This document shows, piece after piece, positions 43,469-52,966 of a DNA stretch of 64,000 nt. Position 1 is the stretch's first letter. Every line of letters begins with the position of its first letter. The notes below the pieces were generated by a model. That model searched no databases. It saw nothing but the letters and a program-made list of their open reading frames with translations, and was not told the DNA's origin. Origin of the DNA: a virus; the IMG/VR virus record IMGVR_UViG_3300021185_002756, positions 34,238-98,237 of that record; one strand, given 5' to 3'. Made by a program: the position numbers and the translations under genes.

Positions 43469-45651
43469 TATAGATCATCCTTTTTAAGTTGCTCTTCTAT
43501 TGCCGAACGTTCTGCATCGTTAAGTAACTCAGGATCATACTCACCTGAACCTAGTTTTTCAATTATATGCTTTATATACATTTCATTGTAAACATAAGAA
43601 GTTGATGTTTCTTTGTCTACTTGTATCCATGCCTCACCGTTAAACTTGTGCAGTGTGCTAGGAAAAACATCTGTCTTTACGTAAGTATCACCTTTAATTG
43701 GATGCGTGGGAAATGTATCACCAAATGTATTAGTTGCAAACTCTTCTAGTTTTTCATCAGACTGATCAATATATTGCTCCCAAGGTAAAACGTCAATTTC
43801 ACCATGTGCTAACATCTGTTCGTTGTTTTTCAATGTATCGTCTGGATTTAGACGTTTCCATATACGTTTTGCACGTTTAGTAGGATCATCCTCATCTTCT
43901 TCTTTCCATTCAAAAATATCTTCTTCTACTGCTTGAACTTCTTCTTCTGTTGGTTCTTCAACATTGACAACAACTGGATTTTCTTTGATGTCTTCTTCTT
44001 GCCAGTTATATATATTAGCAGTTTTTTCAACAGGTATTCCTACTTCTATTGTTTTAACTTCTTCTTCTTCAATCTCTGGATTTGGTACATACTCATTTTC
44101 GTATGCATGATGATATGTTTCTTCTTTTTCATCTGGCTCAGGTAACACTATATGTTCAACATGTAGTGTGCGTTCTAAGGGTTTAGGATCTTCGATATGT
44201 TTTTCAATATCGACTCCAGTTTCTCCTCCATCAGACTTATCCTCGCTTCTAGTCTCACCAGGCTCTTCATCTGCTGATCCATCCTCAACTGGTTGTTTTG
44301 GCTCTGGTTCCGCTGGAGCTTCTTGCTCTGGTTCTTCTTTATTCTCTTCAACCGGCATAGGGCTCGGCATCGTCGCAACAGTCTCAACTATTGTCTCCTT
44401 ATCCTGTCTTCGCCATGCAAATGTTTCAGTCGCGGCAAGTAACATCATTATAGCAAGCGGATCAAACACTGCTACGATTAGTATTATAACCCAACGAACT
44501 GCGGCTTCCAATAGGTTCTGATCTGGATTATCCCCGTAAATCAGTTGAGCTATGTATTTAACCGGACCAACCTCTGCTTCAAACTGTCGGTATTGCTTCT
44601 CAAAAACGAACTTCTCTTCACGTAAACCGTCGATTTCTGGTTGCATACTTTCAATGTTTAGTTCAAGTTCTTTTATTCTTTGATCAACATTTTTGTTACT
44701 GCTTCCGGCTTCTAGTGTGTACTTTGCAATATTTGCATTCGCACTGTCAATAGTTTTTGTAATACTTGCACGTATTTTCTCTACGTTTGCCTCAACTACT
44801 TTTATCTGTTCTGCTAGACGTTTGTTTATATTTGTTATCTCACGTTGTACTCTACTGGCTACACCAATTTCTGTACGTTTTGCTTTTGCAATTGCTTTTT
44901 CTAATGCATCACGTTCAGGCTTTTGGCTTGCACGTAGTTGATTGCCTTTCTTAACGTTATCCACGTCAGCAGTAAATACTCCACCTGTGGTAGTTCCTTG
45001 TGAGGTATATGCCGCTACATCTTTGTCAAGTTGTGCTAGTCTTTTTTCTGCAATAGCAATGTCTGCACTGGTACGTTTTTGTGCATCTCCAAGTCTTTTG
45101 TTTTGTTGTGCAATCTCTTTGTCTGCTTGTAAACGCAAGCCTTTTACTTTGCTATTTTCTGCATCTATCTGTGGTTGTATACGTTTATTTGCTTTGTCAA
45201 TACGTTCTTGTTCTCTTGTGATAAGTCCATCAATACGTCCTGATGTCTCACCTCTGTTTAGCCTTCCAATTTCTGTATTCCAACGTTCTACTTTTGCTTG
45301 TGCTCTAAGCAGTTTGTCGTCTATAACTTTGACTTGTTCTATTTGCTCTGTGCCCATGGCACTTTGTTCAATGTGACTTTTACTTAAAAAGCCAAATATA
45401 CCCATTGAAGTAATAAACATCAATACTGCTACTGCTGGTACCAAGTACAATTTCATCACAAATCTTGCACGTTGCCAGTTTTGGTGTAGCCATACAGTAC
45501 AGGCTAATTTAGCAACTTCAAGTATGCCACCCATAACAATAATAGGTATTACAGCCGCCGCAAAGATTGCAGTCAAACCAATGATACTATAGTAAGCGGC
45601 AATTCCACTTAGTGCTAGTGCTACAAATAATATTAATAAACCTAAAAGCAT
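43468..45651 (-). CDS. Large membrane/coiled-coil protein
   Basis: The 727-residue protein has four hydrophobic helices in its first 105 residues, a long coiled coil (about 115-345; for example LLRAQAKVERWNTEIGRLNR), another membrane helix (WVIILIVAVFDPLAIMMLLA, near 375), a long acidic Glu/Pro-rich linker (about 400-570) and a C-terminal domain (HKFNGEAWIQVDKETSTSYV). Its stop overlaps the clpX ATG. Related proteins occur in marine T4-like phages (from memory). A membrane scaffold or host-takeover protein is possible; no function is established. Confidence 0.7.
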   Translation of the reverse strand: MLLGLLILFVALALSGIAAYYSIIGLTAIFAAAVIPIIVMGGILEVAKLACTVWLHQNWQRARFVMKLYLVPAVAVLMFITSMGIFGFLSKSHIEQSAMGTEQIEQVKVIDDKLLRAQAKVERWNTEIGRLNRGETSGRIDGLITREQERIDKANKRIQPQIDAENSKVKGLRLQADKEIAQQNKRLGDAQKRTSADIAIAEKRLAQLDKDVAAYTSQGTTTGGVFTADVDNVKKGNQLRASQKPERDALEKAIAKAKRTEIGVASRVQREITNINKRLAEQIKVVEANVEKIRASITKTIDSANANIAKYTLEAGSSNKNVDQRIKELELNIESMQPEIDGLREEKFVFEKQYRQFEAEVGPVKYIAQLIYGDNPDQNLLEAAVRWVIILIVAVFDPLAIMMLLAATETFAWRRQDKETIVETVATMPSPMPVEENKEEPEQEAPAEPEPKQPVEDGSADEEPGETRSEDKSDGGETGVDIEKHIEDPKPLERTLHVEHIVLPEPDEKEETYHHAYENEYVPNPEIEEEEVKTIEVGIPVEKTANIYNWQEEDIKENPVVVNVEEPTEEEVQAVEEDIFEWKEEDEDDPTKRAKRIWKRLNPDDTLKNNEQMLAHGEIDVLPWEQYIDQSDEKLEEFATNTFGDTFPTHPIKGDTYVKTDVFPSTLHKFNGEAWIQVDKETSTSYVYNEMYIKHIIEKLGSGEYDPELLNDAERSAIEEQLKKDDL

Positions 45652-45658
45652 GCTGTAC

Positions 45659-45886
45659 TTATCTTAATTTGTGTGAGTTTGACATTTTTAAATCCATAAA
45701 AGTCTTAAATGATAAATCAGGAATAAGGAACCAAACAGTGTGTGCGTCTAGGCTCCACATTGTTTTGTGAAACTTTTTACGTATGCCACGTTGGCCTTTC
45801 CATTCGTTACCAAACCATCTTTTTAGTTCTGCAATGATCTCATACCATTGGTCAATGTAACGTATTTCAAAATAAACCTTGTGCAT
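45659..45886 (-). CDS. Small unknown protein
   Basis: The 75-residue protein is rich in aromatic and basic residues (FEIRYIDQWYEIIAELKRWF, GNEWKGQRGIRKKFHKTMWS) and looks alpha/beta. The ATG overlaps the ligase stop by one base. No family recognised; it travels with the ligase gene. Confidence 0.55.
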   Translation of the reverse strand: MHKVYFEIRYIDQWYEIIAELKRWFGNEWKGQRGIRKKFHKTMWSLDAHTVWFLIPDLSFKTFMDLKMSNSHKLR

Positions 45887-47271
45887 TAGATTTTCTCGCC
45901 TGCTTCAAAGCCTCTAAATCTTTCAAATCTAGGAAAACGTAAACTGTATGTTCCGTCTTGATTCTGTGTTACTGCGTCTGCTTTTACTTCGACAATATAA
46001 CCAACTAGACTATCTTTTCTAGTCCAAAAGTCATCCCTATCACTATCAGACAGGCCGCTTCCAACGTTAACACGTATGGTACGATCTTCGTCGACACCTT
46101 CGCATACAAGAGCTCCCAAACGTCCTGCATTTCTTCCTGTTCCTTCTTCAATGTCAATTACCTCCAAGTCTACTGTTATAACTGGCTTCCACTTCATCCA
46201 AAATGTACTACGTCTACATTCGTATGGAGCATCAAGTTTCTTAATCATAATTCCTTCGTAACCTTCAGCCACACAATCATTTGCATACTTTGCCATAAAT
46301 TCATGTGCTTCAGGCTCGTCTAGGTTAATTTGCTTGCCTTTAACCATTACAACGTTTTGCATTTGTACTCTATTTACTATACTTTCCAGTGCAAGTAGTC
46401 TATCAATTTGACTCATGTTACTAAAGCCACGTTTGAAATCCTCTAAGTGCATAAAATCAAACACGTTAAACACACTGTCAGTTGCAGTGTGATCTTTTTT
46501 AGTAGCACCTCTCATGAGTTCTTGAAAGCTCTTGCCAGTTATCTCACCATCAATAACAATATCATCAGTATCGTGTGATCTAAATGTGTCTGCTATCTTA
46601 GCAAGTTCTTCTGCAATGTGCGGAAAGTTTTCAAACTCTTTACCGTTTCTACTGTACAAGTTTACAGTACCAGTTGCATGGATGATTGCAATAGTTCTTA
46701 CACCATCTAACTTTGGCTCAATCATAACTTCGCCTGCAAGTTTCTTAGGATGTCCTTTTGAGTCTGTTGCTAGTTGTACTTCAAATACAGGAATCTTCCA
46801 TTCTGTTTTGCCAACTATCTTGTTTAGTGTTTTACTTGTGATACCACAACGTAAATCTTTAATAAGCACACGTCTTGCTAACAGGTTCCATTGCTCGCTA
46901 TCAAACTTTTCGCTCATAACTTGCACTGCTTCTCTTGCCGCATTGCCTGTAATAGTTCTTGTACGTAAACTTTCACATAATCCCCAAAATGCAACCCAAG
47001 GATTTTCTCTGTGTTCATAGCCAGATGTTTCAGCAACTTGTTTTATATTGTACATGAAGTATGGATTATATGCTAGGTAGCAGTTGTACAAGAAGCACTC
47101 TGCACTATGACTTCCTAGTCTTGCTGCCACAAGTGCTTTTTCAATTACACCTTCTTTGTGTAAGCGACTATTGCTTTCCTCGAGATCTTGTATCCAATCG
47201 CAAGCCACTTGTAATCCATTATAATTTTTTGAAGTATATTTTATTTTGTTTAGCACGAGTGATGTCTCCAT
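45886..47271 (-). CDS. ATP-dependent DNA ligase (T4 gp30-like)
   Basis: The 461-residue protein has the nucleotidyltransferase motif I EPKLDGVRTI (near 184-193; the Lys is adenylylated), motif III (DIVIDGEITG), motif IV (EGIMIKKLD) and motif V (FWMKWKP). The length and N-terminal helical region fit T4-type phage ligases. It seals nicks in DNA replication and repair. A strong promoter lies just upstream, so it heads its own transcript; AGGA abuts the ATG. Confidence 0.93.
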   Translation of the reverse strand: METSLVLNKIKYTSKNYNGLQVACDWIQDLEESNSRLHKEGVIEKALVAARLGSHSAECFLYNCYLAYNPYFMYNIKQVAETSGYEHRENPWVAFWGLCESLRTRTITGNAAREAVQVMSEKFDSEQWNLLARRVLIKDLRCGITSKTLNKIVGKTEWKIPVFEVQLATDSKGHPKKLAGEVMIEPKLDGVRTIAIIHATGTVNLYSRNGKEFENFPHIAEELAKIADTFRSHDTDDIVIDGEITGKSFQELMRGATKKDHTATDSVFNVFDFMHLEDFKRGFSNMSQIDRLLALESIVNRVQMQNVVMVKGKQINLDEPEAHEFMAKYANDCVAEGYEGIMIKKLDAPYECRRSTFWMKWKPVITVDLEVIDIEEGTGRNAGRLGALVCEGVDEDRTIRVNVGSGLSDSDRDDFWTRKDSLVGYIVEVKADAVTQNQDGTYSLRFPRFERFRGFEAGEKI

Positions 47272-47293
47272 TCCTGTTACATATCATACTATA

Positions 47294-47322
47294 AGTATAC
47301 AACGGTTCTATGGGTTTGTCAA
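47294..47322 (-). promoter_or_regulatory. Sigma70-type promoter of the ligase gene
   Basis: TTGACA (47317-47322), 17-base spacer, TATACT (47294-47299). The -35 lies inside the end of the upstream oxygenase gene. Confidence 0.75.
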
Positions 47323-48063
47323 CCGTTTTTCTGGCCCTGGACCATCTTTATCTCGCTGATAGAACCATCCACTTAGACTGTAACGAGGATGGTCAGCACC
47401 TATGCTCACTGGCGATACAAAGTGTGTATTGATATCTACCTTACTAACATCCATAAGCACCAGTCTGTTTCCATACGGGATAATGCTTTCACGAATTTCT
47501 TTAACGTCATCGTCCATAATACAAAGTTGTCCTCCCCAATCTGGTTGCCATGCTGGATTGAAATAGAATATGTAAGCACACCATCTTCTCACATCGTTGT
47601 GCATTTTTAGCCAACTTTGATAATCATAAAATCCATAATTACCGTGTTTTGCTTGCATATTTGGAAAACCAGTGACTTCTGTAGCGAGGTCGTGAAATGT
47701 ATATTTGGGAGTATATAAACTATAATCTTCAGTAACATTGTAATTAAATCTAGTTACATATTCATTTGCATGTTCCTTTTTTGATTTAGCGGCAACAAAA
47801 ACATGATGAAAGTAACTGAAATTGCCTTTTGCATTTCTTATATATTCATCAAGAGTAACTTTAAATTCTTCTGTGGTATTGTAATCTACTGGGTAGGTTT
47901 GTACGTCAAGGCCAGTTGCTCTTGATCTAAGCTGATATGGAAATGCAAGCACCGCTTCATATAATGCTTGAATGTAGTCCTCTTCAAGTATATTATCAAT
48001 AACACAATAACGTTTTTTTGCAAAATCTTCTTTGGCTCTTACAATATTAGTTTGATTAAACAT
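47308..48063 (-). CDS. 2-oxoglutarate/Fe(II) oxygenase (prolyl 4-hydroxylase-like)
   Basis: The 251-residue protein has WLKMHNDVRRWCAYIFYFNP (His-x-Asp, near 155), WQPDWGGQLCIMDDD, then FVSPVSIGADHPRYSLSGWF with the distal His just before it (NTHF) and the Arg that binds 2-oxoglutarate. That is the full double-stranded beta-helix pattern of prolyl 4-hydroxylase-like enzymes. Its start overlaps the stop of the large structural gene (TAATG). It may hydroxylate a virion protein. Confidence 0.82.
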   Translation of the reverse strand: MFNQTNIVRAKEDFAKKRYCVIDNILEEDYIQALYEAVLAFPYQLRSRATGLDVQTYPVDYNTTEEFKVTLDEYIRNAKGNFSYFHHVFVAAKSKKEHANEYVTRFNYNVTEDYSLYTPKYTFHDLATEVTGFPNMQAKHGNYGFYDYQSWLKMHNDVRRWCAYIFYFNPAWQPDWGGQLCIMDDDVKEIRESIIPYGNRLVLMDVSKVDINTHFVSPVSIGADHPRYSLSGWFYQRDKDGPGPEKRLTNP

Positions 48064-50183
48064 TATGTTCTTACTATAATAGCATCAGCCTGAGCAACAG
48101 TATATGTACTACTGGCGATCTCACCAGGGTTTGCTGGTGGTGTTGTTGAGATTGGAGCATCGACTTGTATGTTTGCACTCAACAACTTATCTAAGTTACG
48201 TGCTTCTCTCATCGCACCAACTGCGGCTTGTCCACCTGTACTACTAAAGTTCATAACACGTTCTAATAGCTCACTTGCTCCGCCTGCAGTGGTGTCTAAT
48301 GCATAATTTGGTAAATTACTCGCAAGTTGAATTGCATTATTATCTTGGGATTGCACTACATCTAAATCTAAATCCATTTTTGTACGAATAAGTTTTTCTC
48401 TAGCTTGTTGGTCCTGCATACGTTTGAAATTACGTTGTATAATCTGTGCTCCAGGATTAGCATTGTAGAAACTGGTCATTAATGTTTTGGCAGCCGCTAT
48501 AATGCCTTCAAAGGCTGCAGTTTGTGTTGCATAGGTGCCGGCACCATATACACCGGCTGGAATCACAAATGGTGTAATCGCTGGAGGTGTTGGATCGTAT
48601 GCACCAGCAACAAAGTAATCTATAACTTTGTAAATGCCTGTACTTGCACTACCTGAGCCGTTATCAGCAGTAAACACATCCATTGCACCTGATGCAATTA
48701 ATTTTTCCATTTCTATTTTGTTTTGTTGTAGTGGAGCGGCACTGTTATAACCAGCGGCATAACCAATCACATCGCTTATACTGAATGTACCGTTTGGTCC
48801 TGTTGCAAGTGTAATTCCACTTTGTACACTATACTGTGTTGTCCAAAAATTAACAACCGCAGGCTCAACATATGTTGTTTGGTTCTTTACTAAATTTAAG
48901 TCTTTAAGTGTTTCAGCAGTCGTTGCTGCCGTTGATAAAAGTTTTGCAGTTGTGCCATCGACACCTTTTATTTGTCCTATGCTTCTTGATAATGCACCGT
49001 TAGCAACTGCTAAGTCATCTGGTAAAGCACCAGATAGTTTTTCACCAAGATCGTCAAATTCATCATTTACTGCTCCGTCAGCAGTGTAAATTGCTCTGTC
49101 ACCTACACTAGCAGTTCTAAGTGGTGCAGTAAGTGTTGAAAAACTTGAAGGAAATAGTTTTTGCGGATTCATCAAGTCTCCGCCTTTTGCTATTGCCGCT
49201 TGGGTGTTTCCGAGGATACCTTTTACGTCTCCTAATTCTGCAGTTGATAATCCATCAAATGCATTAAAGACTTGGCTCTGTATATTGTTAGGTAATGCAG
49301 GACCAATTTCTGCTACTTTGTTTAGATCAACACCTAAACTCCCAAGTGTGAGTCCGCTTGTGCCAGCATTCACTGCATTAGTAATAGTGCTTAAATCACC
49401 GCCTAAGCTACGTGCAATACGAGGATCAACTGATATATCCGCGATCTTATCATACATTGGACCAAGGTTACCCGCAAGGTCCATATTTTTAAGCAATTGC
49501 CCAGGAGAACCAAGATCGCCTATGCTATCAAAATTAATTGTACTACCAAGACTACCAAGGTCAGCGCCAAAGTCTGGCAAAGCATTGGTGATACCAGTTA
49601 AATTGCCACTCATGATACCATCCATGCCTGGGAAGGTTCCGCCGGCAAATGCACTTGCACTATTTGTAGCCGCACTAATCATTTCGTTAGCACTTCCTAT
49701 AAAACCTTCTGCACTTCCAAGTATACTTCCAAACTTTTTAGCATTTCCGAGTATGTCAGTTCCTGTCACTGATCCACCCATAGCCTTTGCGGCATCAGCC
49801 AATCCCGTTGGTAATACACTACCAATGCCTGCGGCTGGTCCCATCACTGCAAGAGCATCTCCTGAGAACACATCAAAGCCTGCACTAAAGGTATTGTCAC
49901 CTAGTCCGCTTGCCATATTACTAAATGATTGGGGCATAGTACCGCCAAGACCTGACACACCACTGATTGTGCTTGTAAGTGCAGTTGGTGCCGCTAATCC
50001 TTGGAAGGCAGCTTGATTACTTGTAAAACTAGCCATACTAACATCCCCAGTTAGCCCGGTGGTTGCGTCTTTAATTTGATTTGTAATTCCACTTGTAGAT
50101 TTTAACACTTCACCGCCAACATCGCCGACCATTCCTGCACCAGCAGTTAAGACGTTTGCGGTTACTGCACCAGCACAAGCCAT
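48063..50183 (-). CDS. Probable tail/baseplate structural protein
   Basis: The 706-residue protein is Gly/Ala/Ser/Thr-rich with many short hydrophobic segments (MVGDVGGEVLKSTSGITNQI and many similar), no enzyme motif, and a helical C-terminal part (KRMQDQQAREKLIRTKMDLD). It lies next to the PAAR spike-tip gene, and similar large proteins occupy this place in marine T4-like phages, so a baseplate or tail protein is likely. Confidence 0.65.
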   Translation of the reverse strand: MACAGAVTANVLTAGAGMVGDVGGEVLKSTSGITNQIKDATTGLTGDVSMASFTSNQAAFQGLAAPTALTSTISGVSGLGGTMPQSFSNMASGLGDNTFSAGFDVFSGDALAVMGPAAGIGSVLPTGLADAAKAMGGSVTGTDILGNAKKFGSILGSAEGFIGSANEMISAATNSASAFAGGTFPGMDGIMSGNLTGITNALPDFGADLGSLGSTINFDSIGDLGSPGQLLKNMDLAGNLGPMYDKIADISVDPRIARSLGGDLSTITNAVNAGTSGLTLGSLGVDLNKVAEIGPALPNNIQSQVFNAFDGLSTAELGDVKGILGNTQAAIAKGGDLMNPQKLFPSSFSTLTAPLRTASVGDRAIYTADGAVNDEFDDLGEKLSGALPDDLAVANGALSRSIGQIKGVDGTTAKLLSTAATTAETLKDLNLVKNQTTYVEPAVVNFWTTQYSVQSGITLATGPNGTFSISDVIGYAAGYNSAAPLQQNKIEMEKLIASGAMDVFTADNGSGSASTGIYKVIDYFVAGAYDPTPPAITPFVIPAGVYGAGTYATQTAAFEGIIAAAKTLMTSFYNANPGAQIIQRNFKRMQDQQAREKLIRTKMDLDLDVVQSQDNNAIQLASNLPNYALDTTAGGASELLERVMNFSSTGGQAAVGAMREARNLDKLLSANIQVDAPISTTPPANPGEIASSTYTVAQADAIIVRT

Positions 50184-50185
50184 AA

Positions 50186-50479
50186 TTAACCTGCTGGAAT
50201 AATTACGTCGTTACTTCCAGTTGCTCTAGTATGAAAGCATGTGTCTGGAGATCCAACGTAGTTGATTGGTTTGTTTTCTGCAAGAACACTCATTGATCCA
50301 AGTGTTGTACTGGCTGCACAATGAATAGAACATCCTGGAGCACCACAACAAGGATGAGGTGTCACTTTTGTTCCAGTTAAACAAGCAGGTCGGCCGTTGA
50401 TAATCACAGACAATGCGCCTGGTCCGATTGCAGTTCCACCTGCTGAGTTTGGGTCACCTATTCTTACTGCTCCTGGCAT
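50186..50479 (-). CDS. PAAR spike-tip protein
   Basis: The 97-residue protein has repeated PAAR-type turns (MPGAVRIGDPNSAGGTAIGP, then VIINGRPACLTGTKVTPHPC) and the metal-binding His/Cys set typical of PAAR repeats (HPCCGAPGCSIHC, CFHTRATG). It forms the sharp tip of the phage tail spike (T4 gp5.4-like). It lies between a baseplate-type gene and a small conserved gene. Confidence 0.9.
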   Translation of the reverse strand: MPGAVRIGDPNSAGGTAIGPGALSVIINGRPACLTGTKVTPHPCCGAPGCSIHCAASTTLGSMSVLAENKPINYVGSPDTCFHTRATGSNDVIIPAG

Positions 50480-50481
50480 GT

Positions 50482-50781
50482 TTATCCTTTTAGTATACCT
50501 TTTGTTGGTGTTACAATGCCTGTACTTGCCTGTATATAACTTGCAATTATATCTTTGTTGGTTTCAGTGTACATTGTAATGTTATTTGTATTTATGGTCA
50601 CATTTTTTGTCTCATCTGCACTCATTAGTGCTGGTAATAACTGCACACCTTGTTGTGTTGGAATCAAAGAAAATGGATTAGAAATTGTAATTTTATTTTC
50701 TATGTCCGTACTAACTATTTTAGCAATAATCTCGCTACTATCGCTAAGCCTGAATGAATAAATTTTATCTTTTGCAAACAT
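50482..50781 (-). CDS. Conserved phage protein next to PAAR
   Basis: The 99-residue protein starts MFAKDKIYSFRLSDSSEIIA, an Sm-like or small beta-barrel pattern, and continues NKITISNPFSLIPTQQGVQL. Similar proteins flank PAAR genes in marine T4-like phages (from memory). It is probably a baseplate or spike accessory. Confidence 0.65.
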   Translation of the reverse strand: MFAKDKIYSFRLSDSSEIIAKIVSTDIENKITISNPFSLIPTQQGVQLLPALMSADETKNVTINTNNITMYTETNKDIIASYIQASTGIVTPTKGILKG

Positions 50782-52062
50782 TTAAAATCCTTTGTCAATT
50801 ATTGGGTTATTTCGATCTGGAAAATAGTCTTGTTGTGTGCCTTGCCTTTTTAGATCTAGTGTTATACAATGCAGACCACCATCCCAAAAATACCTATGAC
50901 GCCACGGCACATACACAGGTTCCATATTGTGTTTCTTTAAAAATGCATTTACAATCTCATTATCCGGTTGACTTACACAAACATGATGTTCGTCAAGCAC
51001 TAAAACATTTACATCAAATACAGTTTCTTCAACATAGCCGACCCAATCTTGAAGCCACGTTTCTACAAAATTTGTAAACTCAGAATTATCTTCCTCTCCT
51101 GGGACCCACCATTTGCCTTGATTTTCGTGCTTTAATTTCATAAAGGGTACTATCTTTGACCAACTTTGGTCTTGCAGATAACAAATATCCCAGTCTGGAA
51201 ATGTATCGTTGTATGTTTGTATTTCACGTAAACTAAGTATTGCTTCAGGTTTCACAGTGTGAAAGCATCCATCGTTGTGTCCACCAACATTTAGAAAGTT
51301 TATCCGGTAGTTTGGAAATAGTTTGGTAAACTTTGTAAAATAAGCATCTAACCATATCTGTGAAGGATCATCTTGATGTTTATCAAAAGTATTGAGAACC
51401 AAATGTGTCGAAGCTGGAGTTGGTAGACGCCCTACACCTGCTACATCAACATAAATGTCTTTTCCTACAACTGTAATACTAGGAGCACAGATCGGAAAAA
51501 AGTCTGAAGACATTTCTTTTGTCTGAATATCTAGTATTTCTGTGTGTACATCAGTGTTATCACTAAAAGGCTTATTATTACAAAACCTGTAGATAAATTC
51601 TTCGTATGACGGCCAATCTGGAGAATCTTTGCCTTTATGTCCTTGGAATGATGCTTCTTTCAATGGTCCATGTATTCGTAAAGTATCCGCACAATTATAT
51701 CTGTTAAGAGACTCTCTAATAGCAGGGTGATCAACTCCAGTGTAAAATAGTTTATTTCCAATCACTAACTGTTCGTCACGGGCTTGTAACGGACTGCGAG
51801 CTACACTGCTTATTTGTCCATCCTGGTTCACATGATTAATTATGCTATCGTTTAAATCTAAGTTTGGTCGCAGAACTTCGCATCCAAACTCTTTTAATAC
51901 ATTAGAAAATTTTTCTAAATCTTCTTGCGATTCACTTGCAATACGTTGTAGTGCTGATTTAATCCTTGTGTTTTTTATTTCGCGGAAAAAAGCAGGGTCG
52001 TAGCAGTCTCCAAGCATCACTGTTTGGAGTTTATCCCATTTGTTCCACACGTTATAATTCAT
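50782..52062 (-). CDS. Amidinotransferase family protein (long form)
   Basis: The 426-residue protein has the catalytic Cys in WDGGLHCITLDL near the C-terminus, GGHNDGCFHTVKPEAILSLR (His, near 265) and DIYVDVAGVGRLP. This is the same fold as the 310-residue protein at 24923 but with a longer middle. Length fits glycine amidinotransferases (about 420). The acceptor is unknown; guanidinoacetate or a related guanidino compound could be the product. It sits between PAAR-linked genes and the glutaredoxin gene. Confidence 0.83.
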   Translation of the reverse strand: MNYNVWNKWDKLQTVMLGDCYDPAFFREIKNTRIKSALQRIASESQEDLEKFSNVLKEFGCEVLRPNLDLNDSIINHVNQDGQISSVARSPLQARDEQLVIGNKLFYTGVDHPAIRESLNRYNCADTLRIHGPLKEASFQGHKGKDSPDWPSYEEFIYRFCNNKPFSDNTDVHTEILDIQTKEMSSDFFPICAPSITVVGKDIYVDVAGVGRLPTPASTHLVLNTFDKHQDDPSQIWLDAYFTKFTKLFPNYRINFLNVGGHNDGCFHTVKPEAILSLREIQTYNDTFPDWDICYLQDQSWSKIVPFMKLKHENQGKWWVPGEEDNSEFTNFVETWLQDWVGYVEETVFDVNVLVLDEHHVCVSQPDNEIVNAFLKKHNMEPVYVPWRHRYFWDGGLHCITLDLKRQGTQQDYFPDRNNPIIDKGF

Positions 52063-52070
52063 GCTACTAC

Positions 52071-52319
52071 TTAGTAGCCAGAACCATTGAACCCTGTATT
52101 TTCTATGTATTCACACAAATCGTCATATCCACCAACAACATTACCGTGAATAACAATTTGTGGTGCAGTTTTTGCATTTGGTGCTATTTCTAACAATTGC
52201 TCTCGACTAACATCTGTTCCAATTTTATACTGTGTATACTGTACACTCATGTGATCCAGCAAATCTTTTGCCGCATCACAATAACCACACAAGTCTTTTG
52301 TATATATTTCGACACTCAT
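52071..52319 (-). CDS. Glutaredoxin
   Basis: The 82-residue protein has the CGYC redox pair (11-14), TAPQIVI with the cis-proline (near 52) and GGYDDL (near 63-68), all glutaredoxin hallmarks. It lies in the RNR operon and would reduce the disulfide formed in NrdA during each turnover. Its start overlaps the SGNH-like gene (ATGA). Confidence 0.92.
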   Translation of the reverse strand: MSVEIYTKDLCGYCDAAKDLLDHMSVQYTQYKIGTDVSREQLLEIAPNAKTAPQIVIHGNVVGGYDDLCEYIENTGFNGSGY

Positions 52320-52966
52320 TTACCTATCCTTTCCTTATAGTGTGTTGCTAACATCTCTCCCCAAATAGTACTATCTGATTCGGACCAATGCCAAAGATCA
52401 TTTTCATTTGGTTGGATACCGTTTGATAGATACCATTCTCTCATACAACCATTCAGATCATAAGGCATAAAAAATGTGCCTTGCCAGTCTAGTTGCTTAT
52501 CGCCTTGCATACCTACAAAGTTATCATAGGTAGTCCAAAACTGATGCGGTATTTCCATATCAGTCATTCGTATGTGAACATTGTATATTAATTCGTGCCA
52601 AAAGTCACGCATGTCTTGTATAGCACTATCTGTCATTCCATTACGCCATTTATAGTAACGTTCTTCCAAATCTTTTGGTACAGGAAAATGTGGACCAATA
52701 CATACTGATATATCTTGTCCTTCCCATTCCCATTCTTCTCTTTCCCACTGTGTCCAACCAACAAAGAATACTGGATCATCATACTGATCAATGGCATCTA
52801 ATGCTTTGTTTACATGTTCAAGCACCCAGTGATTACTTGCTCCACCTCTGCCCCATACTACTGCTTCTCCATGTCCAATTGCACGTGAAAAAGCATGCGA
52901 GCAATTCCCTTTGTGTATTTTCATGCCTGGCAAAATGTTACTATCGCCAATGGCAAGTACGGTCAC
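52316..52966 (-). CDS. SGNH-hydrolase-like protein
   Basis: The 216-residue protein begins MTVLAIGDSNILPG (GDS block), has a later WGRGGASNHWV (Gly block), VFFVGWTQWERE and ends with NDLWHWSESDSTIWGEML, which may hold the last-block His. The family members are esterases or acyl hydrolases acting on carbohydrates or lipids, or inactive relatives. It is inserted between glutaredoxin and nrdB with ATGA overlaps on both sides. Confidence 0.6.
   Translation of the reverse strand: MTVLAIGDSNILPGMKIHKGNCSHAFSRAIGHGEAVVWGRGGASNHWVLEHVNKALDAIDQYDDPVFFVGWTQWEREEWEWEGQDISVCIGPHFPVPKDLEERYYKWRNGMTDSAIQDMRDFWHELIYNVHIRMTDMEIPHQFWTTYDNFVGMQGDKQLDWQGTFFMPYDLNGCMREWYLSNGIQPNENDLWHWSESDSTIWGEMLATHYKERIGK

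Noticed and set aside
49204-50016. 270-codon plus-strand open frame opposite the structural gene
   Set aside because: Pro/Ala/Leu-rich antisense of a Gly/Ala-rich gene; no start signal.
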